Translations under genes and position numbers: made by a program | Assembly (NCBI GenBank): GCA_025084515.1 | Contig: JAJAGP010000092.1 | Location: 124,001 to 188,000, forward strand | Source: Ancistrus triradiatus | Taxonomy: Eukaryota; Chordata; Actinopteri; Siluriformes; Loricariidae | Reading direction: 5' to 3' | Length of the DNA: 64,000 nt | Part shown: piece after piece, positions 10,627 through 23,300 of the stretch | Layout of the letters: each line of letters begins with the position of its first letter | How positions within the stretch are numbered: position 1 is the first letter of the stretch | Notes under the pieces: model-generated | Database searches by the model: none | Told to the model about the DNA's origin: nothing | The model's input: the letters and a program-made list of their open reading frames with translations, nothing else

Positions 10627-11259
10627 CTGAAAAGAAAGAGAGGAGAGAAAGAGTTATGTTATTTACTTCATTTGATAATACTTGTATGAAAACGAATCAG
10701 TGTATATGATAGTGCAAGTAGAAATGAATGTGTGCATGGAGGTGTCTAACCAAGGTAGCAGCTGGGTGCAGGGAGCTGTCCGTCAAAGCAGGTCTCCGTA
10801 GCAGTGAAACTGCAATACTTGTGTGGGTGTTTGCAGAAGAATGTTACATTTTCCCCGTGAGCTACCACCCCGTCTGTCAAGTCATAGGGCCAAAGTTTAA
10901 CCCCGCCAACTATCACTCTGCTGCGCTTAGCTGGGACTGGACAGGAGGCTGAACGGAAGGCGGAGACAAAGCAAAGGTAGTTATGCCTGGGTTGGTAATG
11001 TGTTTGAACAAAGTAATAATACTTTTATATAAGTACGTGATTTACATCTGAAATGTAATAATACAGTAGCCTTACTTCGACAGGAAGGCAATGTGCTCCA
11101 CGTGCCGTTTGATTGACAAGTAACTTGGTTTGGCCCATCCAATAAGAAGGTCTTCTTGCAAAGGTAGTAAATGGAATCACCCACATTATATTGAGATTTC
11201 TGCACAGCCACCAAGTAACCATGAGTGACTTCCACTGGTGGTGGACAAAACATACCTAC

Positions 11260-11326
<67 letters not shown>

Positions 11327-14300
11327 CTTTTAGTAGTCGAGTCCAAGTTAGGGAGTGGCTAATATGAGACCAAGACCAGATTAAGAATTTTTCATCATAC
11401 AAGAATTTATAAAATGAAAATTAAAAAGTAGAATAGTTTGTAATTCACTTTATATTAATCCTTAATTATACATGATATGTATTAATAAATATCATATTTT
11501 ATCATATTTTTAAAAATATAACATTAAATAATATATAGCCTAAAACCTAAAATTATTATTAATTATTATTATATTATAATATTTAGTCAAACTAAGTCAA
11601 TGTAACTTTTGAAAGCAAATGATGGTGATGATTGTGTTTCCCTTCTTCTCTTAATCAGAAATCACCACATACTCAGCTGAAAACAGCCAAAAACATTAAT
11701 TCTGTCTATTTTATTATTAAATGTGAAACTATAACAAAAATAATTCCGAATTTTGCGGGCATGGTAAAGTAAAGCAAGCAGGCAAAAATCTTAATGCCAG
11801 AGTATTCAAAAGTTCAAATTTTACATAAGATTGTATTTAGGCATGCAGAGAAAGGACTGATTTATTCTGTTTGAAAGGATTGTTGATATTCAATAACAAC
11901 AGAATAAAGTTCAGTTTATAATTAACGTTACCTCTGAAAGACTCATTGGACTAGGTCGGCCTTGAGTCTGCCTTACCTTGAGACAATTGTATTTTCAGTC
12001 TTCACTTAAGTGCTAAGGTGAGACTTTAGTCGCCATTTGAAGCCAGCAAGAGCCATTTGGACATCCAGTGGAAGTTCATTCCACTACCTGGGTGCCAGTA
12101 TGAAGAAAAGTCTTGATGCTTGTCTTTGTTTGATCTTGTGTGGGGGGTCCATTCAAGCCAAGCTCGTGTCTCAAAGGGTATGAGGTACAGAGTGTGGTTG
12201 ATTAGGGTAAGAATGTGCTGCTCCATTTTTGGCTTTGTATGCAAGCATCAGGGTTTTGAATCTGGTGTGGGCAGCTACAGAGAACCAGTGAAGAGAATGT
12301 AGCAGTGGGGTGACATGAGAACATTTTGGTCAGTTGAAAACTGAACCAGTTGCAGGGCCAGCCAGAAGAGCATTGCAGTAATCCAGTTTTGATACAATAA
12401 GAGACTGGACAAGCACCTGGGTGTGTCTTCCCTGGAAAGGAAGGGTTGAATTCTCCTGATGTTGTAGAGGAGACACTTTCATGACTGGGCCAGTTTGGCA
12501 ATATTAGCAGAGAAACTCAGCTGGTTATCAAAGATTACTCCCAGGTTTCTTGCATTCTCAGAGGGTGAACTGGAGGAAGTGACGTTGTGTATCAGACTAA
12601 ATAATGCTGGTATGACTAATTTTACGTTATTTTTATTTTAACTATTACTATAAGACTTATTTGAGTAGATAAATTAGTTTCATTCTTAAATTGATCATCT
12701 ACACCACCCTTATTGAGTCTTGGTGCTCCCAAAGTCTCTTCCTCATAATGCTTAGGCAGTTTTTCCTTGCCACTGACGCCCTAGGCTTGCTCAATTTGGG
12801 ATTGGCCCTAGATATTAGAAGAGAATCTAAAATTGTAAAGTTGCTTAGAGACAATGTTTCATTGTAAAAAGCGCTATATAAATAAATCTGACTTGAGGAG
12901 TACACCCCTCACCCCACATCGCTACGGTACTTTAGAATAAATACTAAATCATGTACTTCATGTACTTATATTTTGTATTTTTAGGAAACATGGCATTTTG
13001 AGAGAGCATGTGGATTTATGCCAGCCGTATAACAAGTGCTCTGACAAACGTTTGTATAACTACTTTAAGTCTCATCTGAGATCTGAGCAAAGCGCAGTAG
13101 TTGCTGTGTCGTCTAATCACCTGCAGATGGCAGGCAAGATCTTCGAAATAAAGCCCAAAACAAGATGCGTTCAGACGGATTCAGCAGTTGGCAGTATAAT
13201 GTCTCACCCTCCTACACGCTCACCCACACAGTCTTATTTCTTTCCATTATGCTGGATCTCTTTCTCTCTTTGTAGCATACGTACTTGCAAATACACGCTC
13301 ATAAGGATACATACATACCCTGTAATCCTGACATTTGCAATTTGATCTTTTCCCTATTCCACATGCAGATTTCAACTCCTACCTAAAAATCCTATCAGGC
13401 CTTATCAGTTTGTGCAAATTCTGTAACTGTCACATGCACACAAGGCATCCTTACGGTGACAGATGGGATGTGGGGAACTCCACGTCTGGTTCTCGTGACA
13501 AAAATTTTCACTGTTTCCAACCAGCACTGATCTGCAAAAGATGCAAGAGATGAGAAATGTGACGAGATGAGACGTGTGAGTGAAATGTAGATGATGTACT
13601 GCTTTCTCTGACAATTCCTCTCTCACCCAGCTGCACAGTGATACTGGATGGTGGCACCTACTGCAGCATTGCCCTGGATCAACAGCATCTTGTCCTCAGG
13701 CAGAGGGCAAGACACCTCAGGCTCAAGTTCTGTTTTAACACTCCTACCTGAAAAGGAGAAAAAAAGTCACTTCAATTATCACCATGAAAGATAGAGTCCT
13801 ATAAAAACAGACAACAGCCAAAAAACCGAGAGATTGTATTCAAGTGGGATTGGAGTGTCACTGGCCTTGTTTGGGCCTTCTAGGCAACTAATTTCTCTCT
13901 ACCAGATCTGTAGGGGTTAGTCTACCAAATGAGGTGGTATATATTTGATGTGAATTTCTTTCATACTCAACATCAACTGTGTGACCTCAATGCTCCCTGG
14001 TTAGTTGGCAAGGGGTGTGTAGTGAAGGTGCCCCCTGTGTCTGGATGGTGGGTAACAAAACTGTAAGTCCTGCTCGTGCTTGTCGGTGGATCAAACGATC
14101 CTTTCTACTGCTGGTCTGTCAAGGCTGTCCAGAGCCTGTTCTACCTTTGTGCATGCCCTCGAGAAACTGCTGCTCCCAACACCTAATAGCTAGGTCAGAA
14201 CAGCCTAGATGAGTTTGACCATCCTGCTTCACTCACTCTAATCATGCACCCCCACCCCCAAAGTTGGCAAAATGTCTTCAAGTGCATCATAGAGGCATGT

Positions 14301-17300
14301 CTAGCAGTCAACAATCTCAGCAAGAGGTACACTACCCAAAAGTAGCCCCTGAGAGCCTTTTTATAGGGCAGTGGGAGAAGCAATTTTCCTCTTGTAGCAA
14401 GACCCAGTGTCTAATCAAACCACACCTGTAATCATTTACATATCTGCCTGAGACGATGCCGATAAGTGTCAATAAGTCAATAAGTGTATACTGATTACGT
14501 TGTTTCTCAAAGTGTCATCCTGTGTCCTGTGTCTGGGAAAAATCTAAGGGGAATTTAAGAGCATGGAATTGCAATGAAGATCAAATACCCCTTAATATCA
14601 AATGAGCATTGTTGAGTATTGTCGCTTTATGTGTCGTTTGACCACAGTCTACCCATCTTCTGATGGCTACTTCCAGGAGTATTAAGTACCATGTCACAAA
14701 GTTCAAATTATCTCAAACTGGTTTCTTGAACAACACAGTGAGTTCACTGCACTCGAATGAGCTCCACAGTCACCAGATCCCAATTCATTAGAGCACCTTT
14801 GGGACAACATGTGCTCTATTAGAGAATCTGACAAATCTGCAGTAACTGCATGATGCCATCATGTCAATATGGACCAAAAATCCCTGAAGAATGTTTCCAG
14901 CACCTGGTTGAATCTATGCCACAAAGAATTAAGGCAGATCTGGAGGCAAAAGGGAGCCCAACCCAGTACTAGCAAGGTGTATGTAATGAAGTGGCCAGTG
15001 AGTGTATAAATACGCACAAACACACAGGTAGATCATTTTTAAAGACATTACCAAGTACTATGCTGCTAGGACTTGAAAATTCTAGATATTATTCTACTTG
15101 TGCTGCAAGTCCTGATTCATATGCCGTAGGTGCCATGACCTCTGAGTCCTGAGAGGAAATCAGTGAGTTGATTTACAAGCAGCAAACAGAGTAAATAAAA
15201 AGCAGGGCATGGTTAGAAATACCAGAGCTTATACCATAGTTTGAAGGACAGTAAATGTTCACCCAGGGACATTTTTGACAGGATTATGTGTTCTGGTTTA
15301 CTGTTATCCTATTAGAGCGTTGTTACCTCCCAGCTCCAGAGATTGGCCGCTGCCTGTCTGAAGTGTGCATATTCTTGCTGTGTCTGAGTGGGTATCCTGC
15401 CACATTGTAAATACAGTGTGCGTGTGTGCCCTGCGATGGACTGGGGCACTGTCCGGGATTGGTTCCTGCCATGATTCCTGCCTGCCTGTGCTGCCAGAGA
15501 GACCCTTGAATCCAACCCAGAGTCGCAATAAGTGGGTATAGAATATGAATGAATTAGAGACTCAAACACAATTCATGCATTTAATTCAAAACTCAAAACA
15601 CGTCTTTTCGCTCAGGCTTGGTTTTTATGTACAGTGGGGCAAAAAAGTATTTAGTCAGCCACTGATTGTGCAAGTTCTCCGACTTAGAAAGTTGAGAGAG
15701 GTCTGTAATTTTCATCATAGGTACCCTTCAACTATGAGAGCCAAAATGAGAAAAAACAATCCAGGAAATCACATTGTAAGATTTTTAAAGAATTTAACTG
15801 TAAATTAGGGTGGACAATAAGTATCTGGTCAATAACAAAAGTTCAAGTCAATAACAAAACATAACCTTTGTTGGCAATGACAGAGGTCAAACGTTTCCTG
15901 TAAGTCTTCACCAGGTTTGCACACACTGTAGCTGGTATTTTGGCCCATTCCTCCTGCAGATCTCCTCTAGAGCAGTGATGTTTTGGGGCAACATGGACTT
16001 TCAACTCCCTCCACACATTTTCTGTGAGGTTGAGGTCTGGAGACTGGCTAGGCCACTCCAGGACCTTGAAATGTTTTTTTACGGAGCCACTCCCTCGTTG
16101 CCCAAGTGGTGTGTTTGGGATCATTGTCATGCTGAAGGACCAGTCACGTTCCATCTTCAATGCTGTCACTGATGGAAGGAGGTTTCGACTTAAAATCTCA
16201 CGATACATGGCCCTGTTCATTCTTCCCTTAACACGGATCAGTCATCCTGTCCCCTTTGCAGAAAAACAGCCCCAAAGCATGATGTTTCCACCCCCATGCT
16301 TCACAGTAGTTATGGTGTTCTTGGGATGCAACTCAGCATTCTTCTTCCTCCAGTTGAGTTTTTACCAAAAAGTTCTATTTTGGTTTCATCTGACCACATG
16401 ATATTCTCCAAATCCCCTTCTGGATCATCCATATGCTCCCTGGCAAACTTCAGACAGCCCTGGACATGTACTGGCTTAAGCAGGGGACACCCCTGGCACT
16501 GCGGATCGGAGGTCCTCTCGCGTAGTGTGGTTCCTGATTGTAACCTTTGTTACTTTGGTCCCAGCTCTCCTGCAGGTCATTCCACAGGTCCCCGCCGTGT
16601 AGTTCTGGATTTTTCTCAACCGTTCGCATGATCATTTTGACCACACATGATGAGATCTTGCGTTGGGCCCCAGATCGAGGGAGATTATCAATAGTCTTGT
16701 AGTCTTCCATTTTCCCTTACAATCTCTCCCACAGTGAATTATTTCACACCACCCTGCTTGCCTATTGTAATTCACTCTCCCAGCCTGGTGCAGGTCTACA
16801 ATTTTCTTCCTGGTGTCCTTTGACAGCTCTTTGGTCTTGGCCATGGTTGAGTTTGGAGTCTGATTGTTTGAGGCTGTGGACAGGTGTCTTTTATGCAGAT
16901 AACGAGGTCAAACAGTTGCCACTAATACAGGTAACGAGTGGAGGACAGAAGAGCTTCTTAAAGAAGAAGTTACAGGTCTTGTGAGAGCCAGAAATCTTGC
17001 TTGTTTGTGGGTGACCTAATACTTATTTTCCACCATGATTTACAATTAAATTCTTTAAAAATCCTACAATGTGATTTCCAGGATTTTTTTTCTCATTTTG
17101 TCTGTCATAGTTGAAGTGTACCTATGATGAAAATTACAGACCTCTCTCAACTTTCTAAGTCGGAGAACTTGCACAATCAGTGGCTGACTAAATACTGTTT
17201 TGCCCCACTATATTTTCTAGATTAGTATTTTTATGGCTTTGGCTGGATAACTAGTTGGTTGTTCAGTGCTTTGTTTAGTACTTTGTTTAGTACTCTCTCA

Positions 17301-20300
17301 CCACCCTCTGACTGCTTTTATAGGTGACTGATATGTTTGTTTTGTACAGTGTCATTAAGAAAGAATGTTTAGTTAAAATGTATTATTATCATGCCATTCA
17401 AGTGGCTCTTTGGTAAAAGTCAGCTGTTGGAAACAGCAGTTCCTGAGGGCCTGGGTAAGAATTTGGGTAGGCCTTGCAACATCATGGTCTGGTGGCATGT
17501 TTACAGTACCAACAATGGACTGCCTTCCTGTCCACCTCTCCCTGTGCCCAGTGAAGTCCAGCTTAGGCTTCAGACCCTCCCCATAACAACAGAATGCTTT
17601 GCCTTTGTATTATTAAACTGGACTATGACAATTTTGCTTCCTGAACACTTTTGGGTGTGTTTTATCGATTTTGGAATGCTGGTCATGAAAGTTATATTTC
17701 TTATTATGTGCCGTCTTGCATATACAATCTATTTTTGTGATTTACAATCATATTTAAAGCCTGCAATTCAAGCTGTTTTGGTCTTAGGTAAGTATGGGCA
17801 GGCATAGTCGGGTTAGATACTGGCAGGCAGGCTGTAAAAGCTGCTCACATTTACAGATGCTGTTTGAACACCTGGTGATATATGTTCTTCAGGCAGTAGC
17901 ATAACGAGTATACTTAACAACAGGATTTACACCGGATACAGCAGAACTGTTTCGTCAGTGTAGCAACAGCTGCAATACATTCTGTTACATCTGTTGTAAG
18001 TATATGCTTAAGATTTAAAGACACACCATGACAGCACTTTGAGCTCTGCTTCAGATGTAAAATATGGTGACGTCCTCGGAGCGGCGAAACCAATGGTCCA
18101 CGGCTGGGGCGTCCGATGGCGTGGAATCCCAGGGCACGAAGGGAGGCTGGTACCCGAGGACGCATTGGAAAGGCGTGAGACCCGTGGAGGAGTGCCTGAG
18201 GGAGTTCTGTGCAATCTCGGCCCATGGCAGGTACTGCGACCAGTCATGCGGATTATGGAGGCAATAGCAACGCAGGAACTTCTTCAGCTCCTGGTTGGAG
18301 CGCTCGCACTGGCCGTTGGTCTGCGGGTGGTACCCGGAGGAGAGGCTGACGGTAGAGCCCAGTTTTTCGAAGAACGCGCGCCACACCAAGCGTGAACCTG
18401 GGGACCCCGTCGGTGAGGACGTCCTCAAGGGACGCCGAAGAATGGAAGAACGTGGGTGTAGAGGTGTTCGTTCGGCTGTCTGGAGCGGCGGACGGTCTCT
18501 TGGAAGAGGGACGAGCGACGGCACGGGAATCGTTCATCACCGACATGATGACGGAGAATCCCGGGGACGAGGGGGGAGGTCTGTGACGAGTCCAGGCGAT
18601 GTGAGACTAGGGGCCTTTGTGGGCACAGGCCGGGGACGGAGCAAGCTGCTGCAGGGTCCCGTGGAGTCTTCGCTTGCACGCAGACGCCGCAGGAGGAAAC
18701 GAAGCGGTGGATTTTTTTTTTTCCCTGCGCATGTTCTGCTGCCAGCCCACCAGAAGCGCGCGGAGAGCAGTTGGTGCGTGCACGTTCCCCGGGATGCCAG
18801 AGCATAGAGAGGTGTGTGCCCAGACGAGGAGGCGATCGCGGAGGTTCCCTGGTGGCAACGAACTTCTTGTCTGGCGGGCAGGAAGCCCTGAGTGCGCCAC
18901 CTGGGGGGAGAGTCGTCCCTGTAGGTCCTGGTTCGAACTCCCACTCTATGGCGCCAACGGTGCAAAAGGAACGGGAGATATGAACTGGCTAGTCGTCAGG
19001 GGCCCGGTTCTTGAATCAAACCTCCGAGAGAGCGTCGGCCTTGGGTTCTTGGTGCCTGGCCGTAATTGATGAGGAAGTCGAACATGGGAGAAGAAAAGGG
19101 ACCAACGAGCCTGGCGCGGGTTGAGCCGTTTGGCTGACCTGAGGTATTCCAGGTTCTTGTGGTCGGTTAGGACTGTGAACCGGTGTTTGGACCCCTCTAG
19201 CCAATGCCTCCACTCCTCCAGTGCCAGCTTGATCGCCAGCAGCTCTCGATCCCCCACGTCGTAGTTGCGTTCGGCGGGGGTCAATTTGTTCGAGCAAAAG
19301 GCGATGGGGCGCAGTTTGGGCGGCTCGCCGAGGCGTTGCGAGAGCACGGCACCCACGCCTGTCGAGGACGCGTCCACTTCCAGGACGAAGGGGAGATCTG
19401 GGTTAGGGTGACCCAGGATGGGAGCCCGAGTGAAGTCGACCTTGAGCGCTTCGAAAGCCTGCTCGGCTTCGTGGGACCAGCGAAGGGAACGAGGCTTACC
19501 CTGCAGAAGTGCGGTGAGGGGCGCCACCATGCGGCTGAAGTCCCTGATGAAGCGCCGATAGAAGTTGGCAAAGCCTAGGAACCGTTGCAGCTGTTTGATG
19601 GAGCCCAGTCTCGGCCAGTCCAGGACGGCGGACAGTTTGTTGGTGTCCATGGCGACTCCTGAGGGAGAGATCACATAGCCCAGGTAACGGACAGACTGCG
19701 TGTGGAACTCGCATTTCTGTGCCTTGACGCGCAGGTGGTGGGAGTGGAGGCGCTCGAGCACCTGCCATACCTGGTCGACGTGGGTGTTGAAGTCCGGGGA
19801 GTAAACGAGGATGTCATCGAGGTAGACCACTACGAATCTGCCGAGCATGTCCCGGAGCACGTCATTGATGAAAGCCTGGAATACTGATGGGGCGTTGGCG
19901 AGGCCGAAGGGCATGACCAGGTACTCGTAATGCCCGCTGCTTGTGCTGAAAGCCGTCTTCCACTCATCGCCCTCCCTTACACGAACCAGGTTATAGGCGT
20001 TCCGGAGGTCGAGTTTGGTGTATCATTGTGCCGCGCGGAGGCGCTCCAGGGCCGAGGGCACCAGTGGAAGCGGGTAGGCATAGCTCCGTGTGATCCGGTT
20101 CAGTTCTCGATAGTCGATGCAGGGCCTGAGGCCGCCGTCACGTTTAGGCACAAAAAAGAAGCCCGCCGAGACGGGCGAGGTGGATGGCCAGATGAAACCG
20201 AGACTCAGGTACTCCGAGATATATTCCGACATGGACTTTTCTTCGGCCGCGGACAGCGGATATAGACGTGCTTTCGGCAGGGAGACGTCTGGCAGGAGAT

Positions 20301-23300
20301 CAATCGCGCAGTCGCTGGGACGGTGAGGAGGAAGAGTGGGCGGTGAGGCCGCCCCGAAGACCGGAGCCAGGTCTGTGTACTGAGCAGGTACATCACGAGG
20401 CAGAGGATCCGGCTGGGTTAGCGGGAGTGAACGCACCTGCACGGCGGGCTGGTGAATGCAGCGTTCTTGGCAGCGAGGAGACCAACGGACGAGCTCGAGG
20501 GCTGACCAGGAGATGAGCGGGTCGTGATCACGGAGCCAGGGAAGTCCCAGGATAACGGGGTGCATAAGGGATCCAAGAGGGTAGAACTTGATAGTCTCCT
20601 GATGAACCGCCCCGGAGAGCAGACAGAGAGGGGCTGTTACCCGGGTGAGGAAGCCCAAGCCGAGGGGGCGGCCGTCGGCCGAGGAGATGCGGCGCTTGAG
20701 TGGCAGAGTGGTGCAGGGAATCCTCCATCGCGTGACGACGTGCTGGGCAATGAAATTCCCTTGCGCGCCGGAATCGATCAATGCTGTAAGAGGGACATCA
20801 CCGTGAGCGAGCCGTAAAACCACAGGGAGGAGGAAAGAGGACTCAAACGAGATTCGACTCACCCGGGGCGTGCGTGCTGGGATCCTGGCACGCGAGCTGG
20901 CTGGACCGGATGACGGAGCGAGATCGCAGGCGGGACACAGGTGGCGGTCAGAGCCACAGTAGCAGCACAGGCCTTGCTCGAAGCGACGCCGGCGCTCTTC
21001 TGCGGAGAGGTGGGCGCGATCGAGTTCCATGGGCTCGGGTGGAGGTGAAGACTCGCAAGGGGGAGACGAGGCGAGGTGAGGAGCGGAAGTGGAGCGCGGA
21101 GCGAGGAGCTGGTCCAGGCGGATAGCGAGGGTGATGAGAGCATCCAGAGACAGGTCCAGGTCCCTCCCCGCCAGTTCTCTGCGGAGATCGGGACGCAGGC
21201 CCTGAAGGAAGGAAGAGAGGAGAGCAGGTGTGTTCCATCCGCTCTGGGCCGCCAGGGTGCGGAAGCTCAGAGCGTAGTCGGCAGCGGAGCGGCGACCCTG
21301 CCGTAGAGCCAGGAGCACTTCCCCTGACGAACGCCCCTCCCGGGGGTGCTGGAAAGACGGCGGCGGAAGGCTGTGAGGAAGCTGCTGTATACTGTGACCT
21401 CCTCCGTTTGTTGAGACCAGACGGCCGTAGCCCATTCAAGAGCCCGACCGGTGAGGAGGGATATTATGAGGGCAATCCGGGCTTGATCGGACTCAGGTGG
21501 TTTGTGTCTGGTATAAAGTACAATTGACATTGGAGAAGGAAGCCCTCGCAGCGTTCCGGGTCTCCGTCGTATTTGTCCGGAAGAGCGATGCGGTAGGCCG
21601 CCGAAGGCTGGCGAGGAGGACTGGGGGGAAGAGACACCGATGCCAAGGCCTGCACAGCGGGGGAAGGCGTAAGCTGGGACACACGCTGAGTCAGCTCGTT
21701 GACGGAGGGAACCAGGGCGTTGAGCGAGCGCTGGTTATCGGCGAGTATGGAAACCGCCTGGACTACTTCCTGGATCTGAGCACGGAGGTCGGCGAGCTGT
21801 TCCGCTGGGGAAGCGTCGGGGTGCAGATTGGCGGCCGCTGCCTCCATGTTTGTCGGCTTCTTGATCTGTAACGCCGCAAGGAGTGAGGAGGCAAACGCAG
21901 ACCGAGTTGAGGTAAGGCAGGTTTTATTAATGGTTTTCAGGGCAATGGCAGAGCTTGGTGACTAAGTTAGGGAACCTCGTCGAGAAGCGAGTGACTGAGG
22001 ATGTGTGGTGGTTATATGTGTAGCGGGAGGAAGTCCGGAATGAGAAACAGGTGCAGGTGATCAGTAGGTTGGCGAGGCAGAGCGAGGCAAGGTGCGAGCG
22101 GGTGGAGTGTCGCTGGAGGCGGGCGTGACAGTTGCCAGCAAGGCACCAGTTTACCGCAACCCTGACCAGGATTAAGTGGATAAGAAAATGAATGATATTA
22201 TGTTTATCTGTTAGTTTATTTTTTATGTGTATGGGTATTTCTGTATTCGTATAAAAGGCAAAATTATTGTTCAGATGTAATTTGTTATACTTGCTTTTAT
22301 TACCATTATATACTGACAGTGAATTTGTGAGTGTTAGGAATGCGGCATGTATAGCATAAGACACAATGAGCAAAAACATTAAAAATGAGTCACCAAAGAC
22401 CTTAGGTAGATTTTTAGCACATAGTAGCGAAGGAAATGACTGAGTGAATGAATTAGTGTCAGACTGAAGTAATGCTGCAGAATGCAAATAGTACAGAAGG
22501 CCTGTAATTTACTGATGGAAAGACGGATGAATGGATGGGTGGGCGGGTAGTTGAAGGGGAGGACAGCTGAATAGTGTACAGTTTCGCTGCGATCCATCTG
22601 GAATGATCTGCTCACACATTCGCTTGACTCATATCTGATAATTTATAAAGTGTGTGGGTGATTTTTTGGTGAAGAGGAAATCTAACACATTTACAATGTT
22701 GGCATGTATGTGGATTCTCTGCAATGTCATGTCACTGAGCTGCAGGTGTTCCTGTACGAATGCACTCTAAACGCCCACACCTCGTCTCTGCCTACTGCTT
22801 TATTTCTGGAAATGTCTCCCATTGTACATGTATGTGTTTGTGTGGGCTCCTCTGCAGGCGGGTCAAGCAGCTTTCAATACGCTCCTCTACATTAATGCCT
22901 CAGAGAGATCCACAAAAATCTATGTTAGGAGAGATAGAGGGATGTCTTTTGTAAGGCTTAGGAAAGATTGTGAAACTAAATTTCTTATCTGTATATAAGT
23001 AATGCATGGAAATACACACATTGTATGTAGACTAACAGTGCACTTTATTAGGAACACATGTACATCTACTGATTATTCTGCTCACATCAACCAGCAGAAT
23101 AGAGAGGAAATGTGATCGGTGAATATGAATCGGTGATTTTGACCCTGGCATGATTGTTGGTGCCAGACAGGCTGGCTTGAGCATTTCTATAACAGCTGAT
23201 CTCCTGGGATTTTCACAAACAACAGAGTTGTTTGTCTTTAGAGTTTACTCAAAATGGTGCACTAAAGAAAAGACAGAGTGAGCAGCAGTTCAGTACACAC

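Larger units (their letters stand above)
18058..22130 (-). mobile_element. Ty3/gypsy LTR retrotransposon (Tf1/sushi-like), 5' complete, 3' truncated
   Basis: Order on the minus strand: 5' LTR (21867-22130), leader with a putative primer site, gag (from 21847), zinc knuckle and protease (about 20600-20990), reverse transcriptase and RNase H (about 18990-20240), integrase (about 18060-18960). The integrase stops abruptly near 18058, before any C-terminal or chromodomain and without a 3' LTR. GC-rich and CpG-rich compared with its AT-rich surroundings, suggesting a comparatively recent insertion. Frameshifts and stops occur throughout. It lies in intron 3 of the APOH-like gene, in the same orientation. 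Confidence 0.93.

Noticed and set aside
17391..17807. 138-codon hydrophobic frame
   Set aside because: T-rich DNA yields hydrophobic codons; no family signature, splice context or repeat-encoded motif seen.
18295..18807. 170-codon plus-strand frame and other plus-strand frames over the gypsy element
   Set aside because: Antisense shadows of the GC-rich gag-pol, which reads on the minus strand with clear RT, RNase H and protease motifs.
21927..22487. 186-codon minus-strand frame over the LTR and flank
   Set aside because: It crosses the LTR boundary into AT-rich flanking DNA and has no retroelement or cellular domain.
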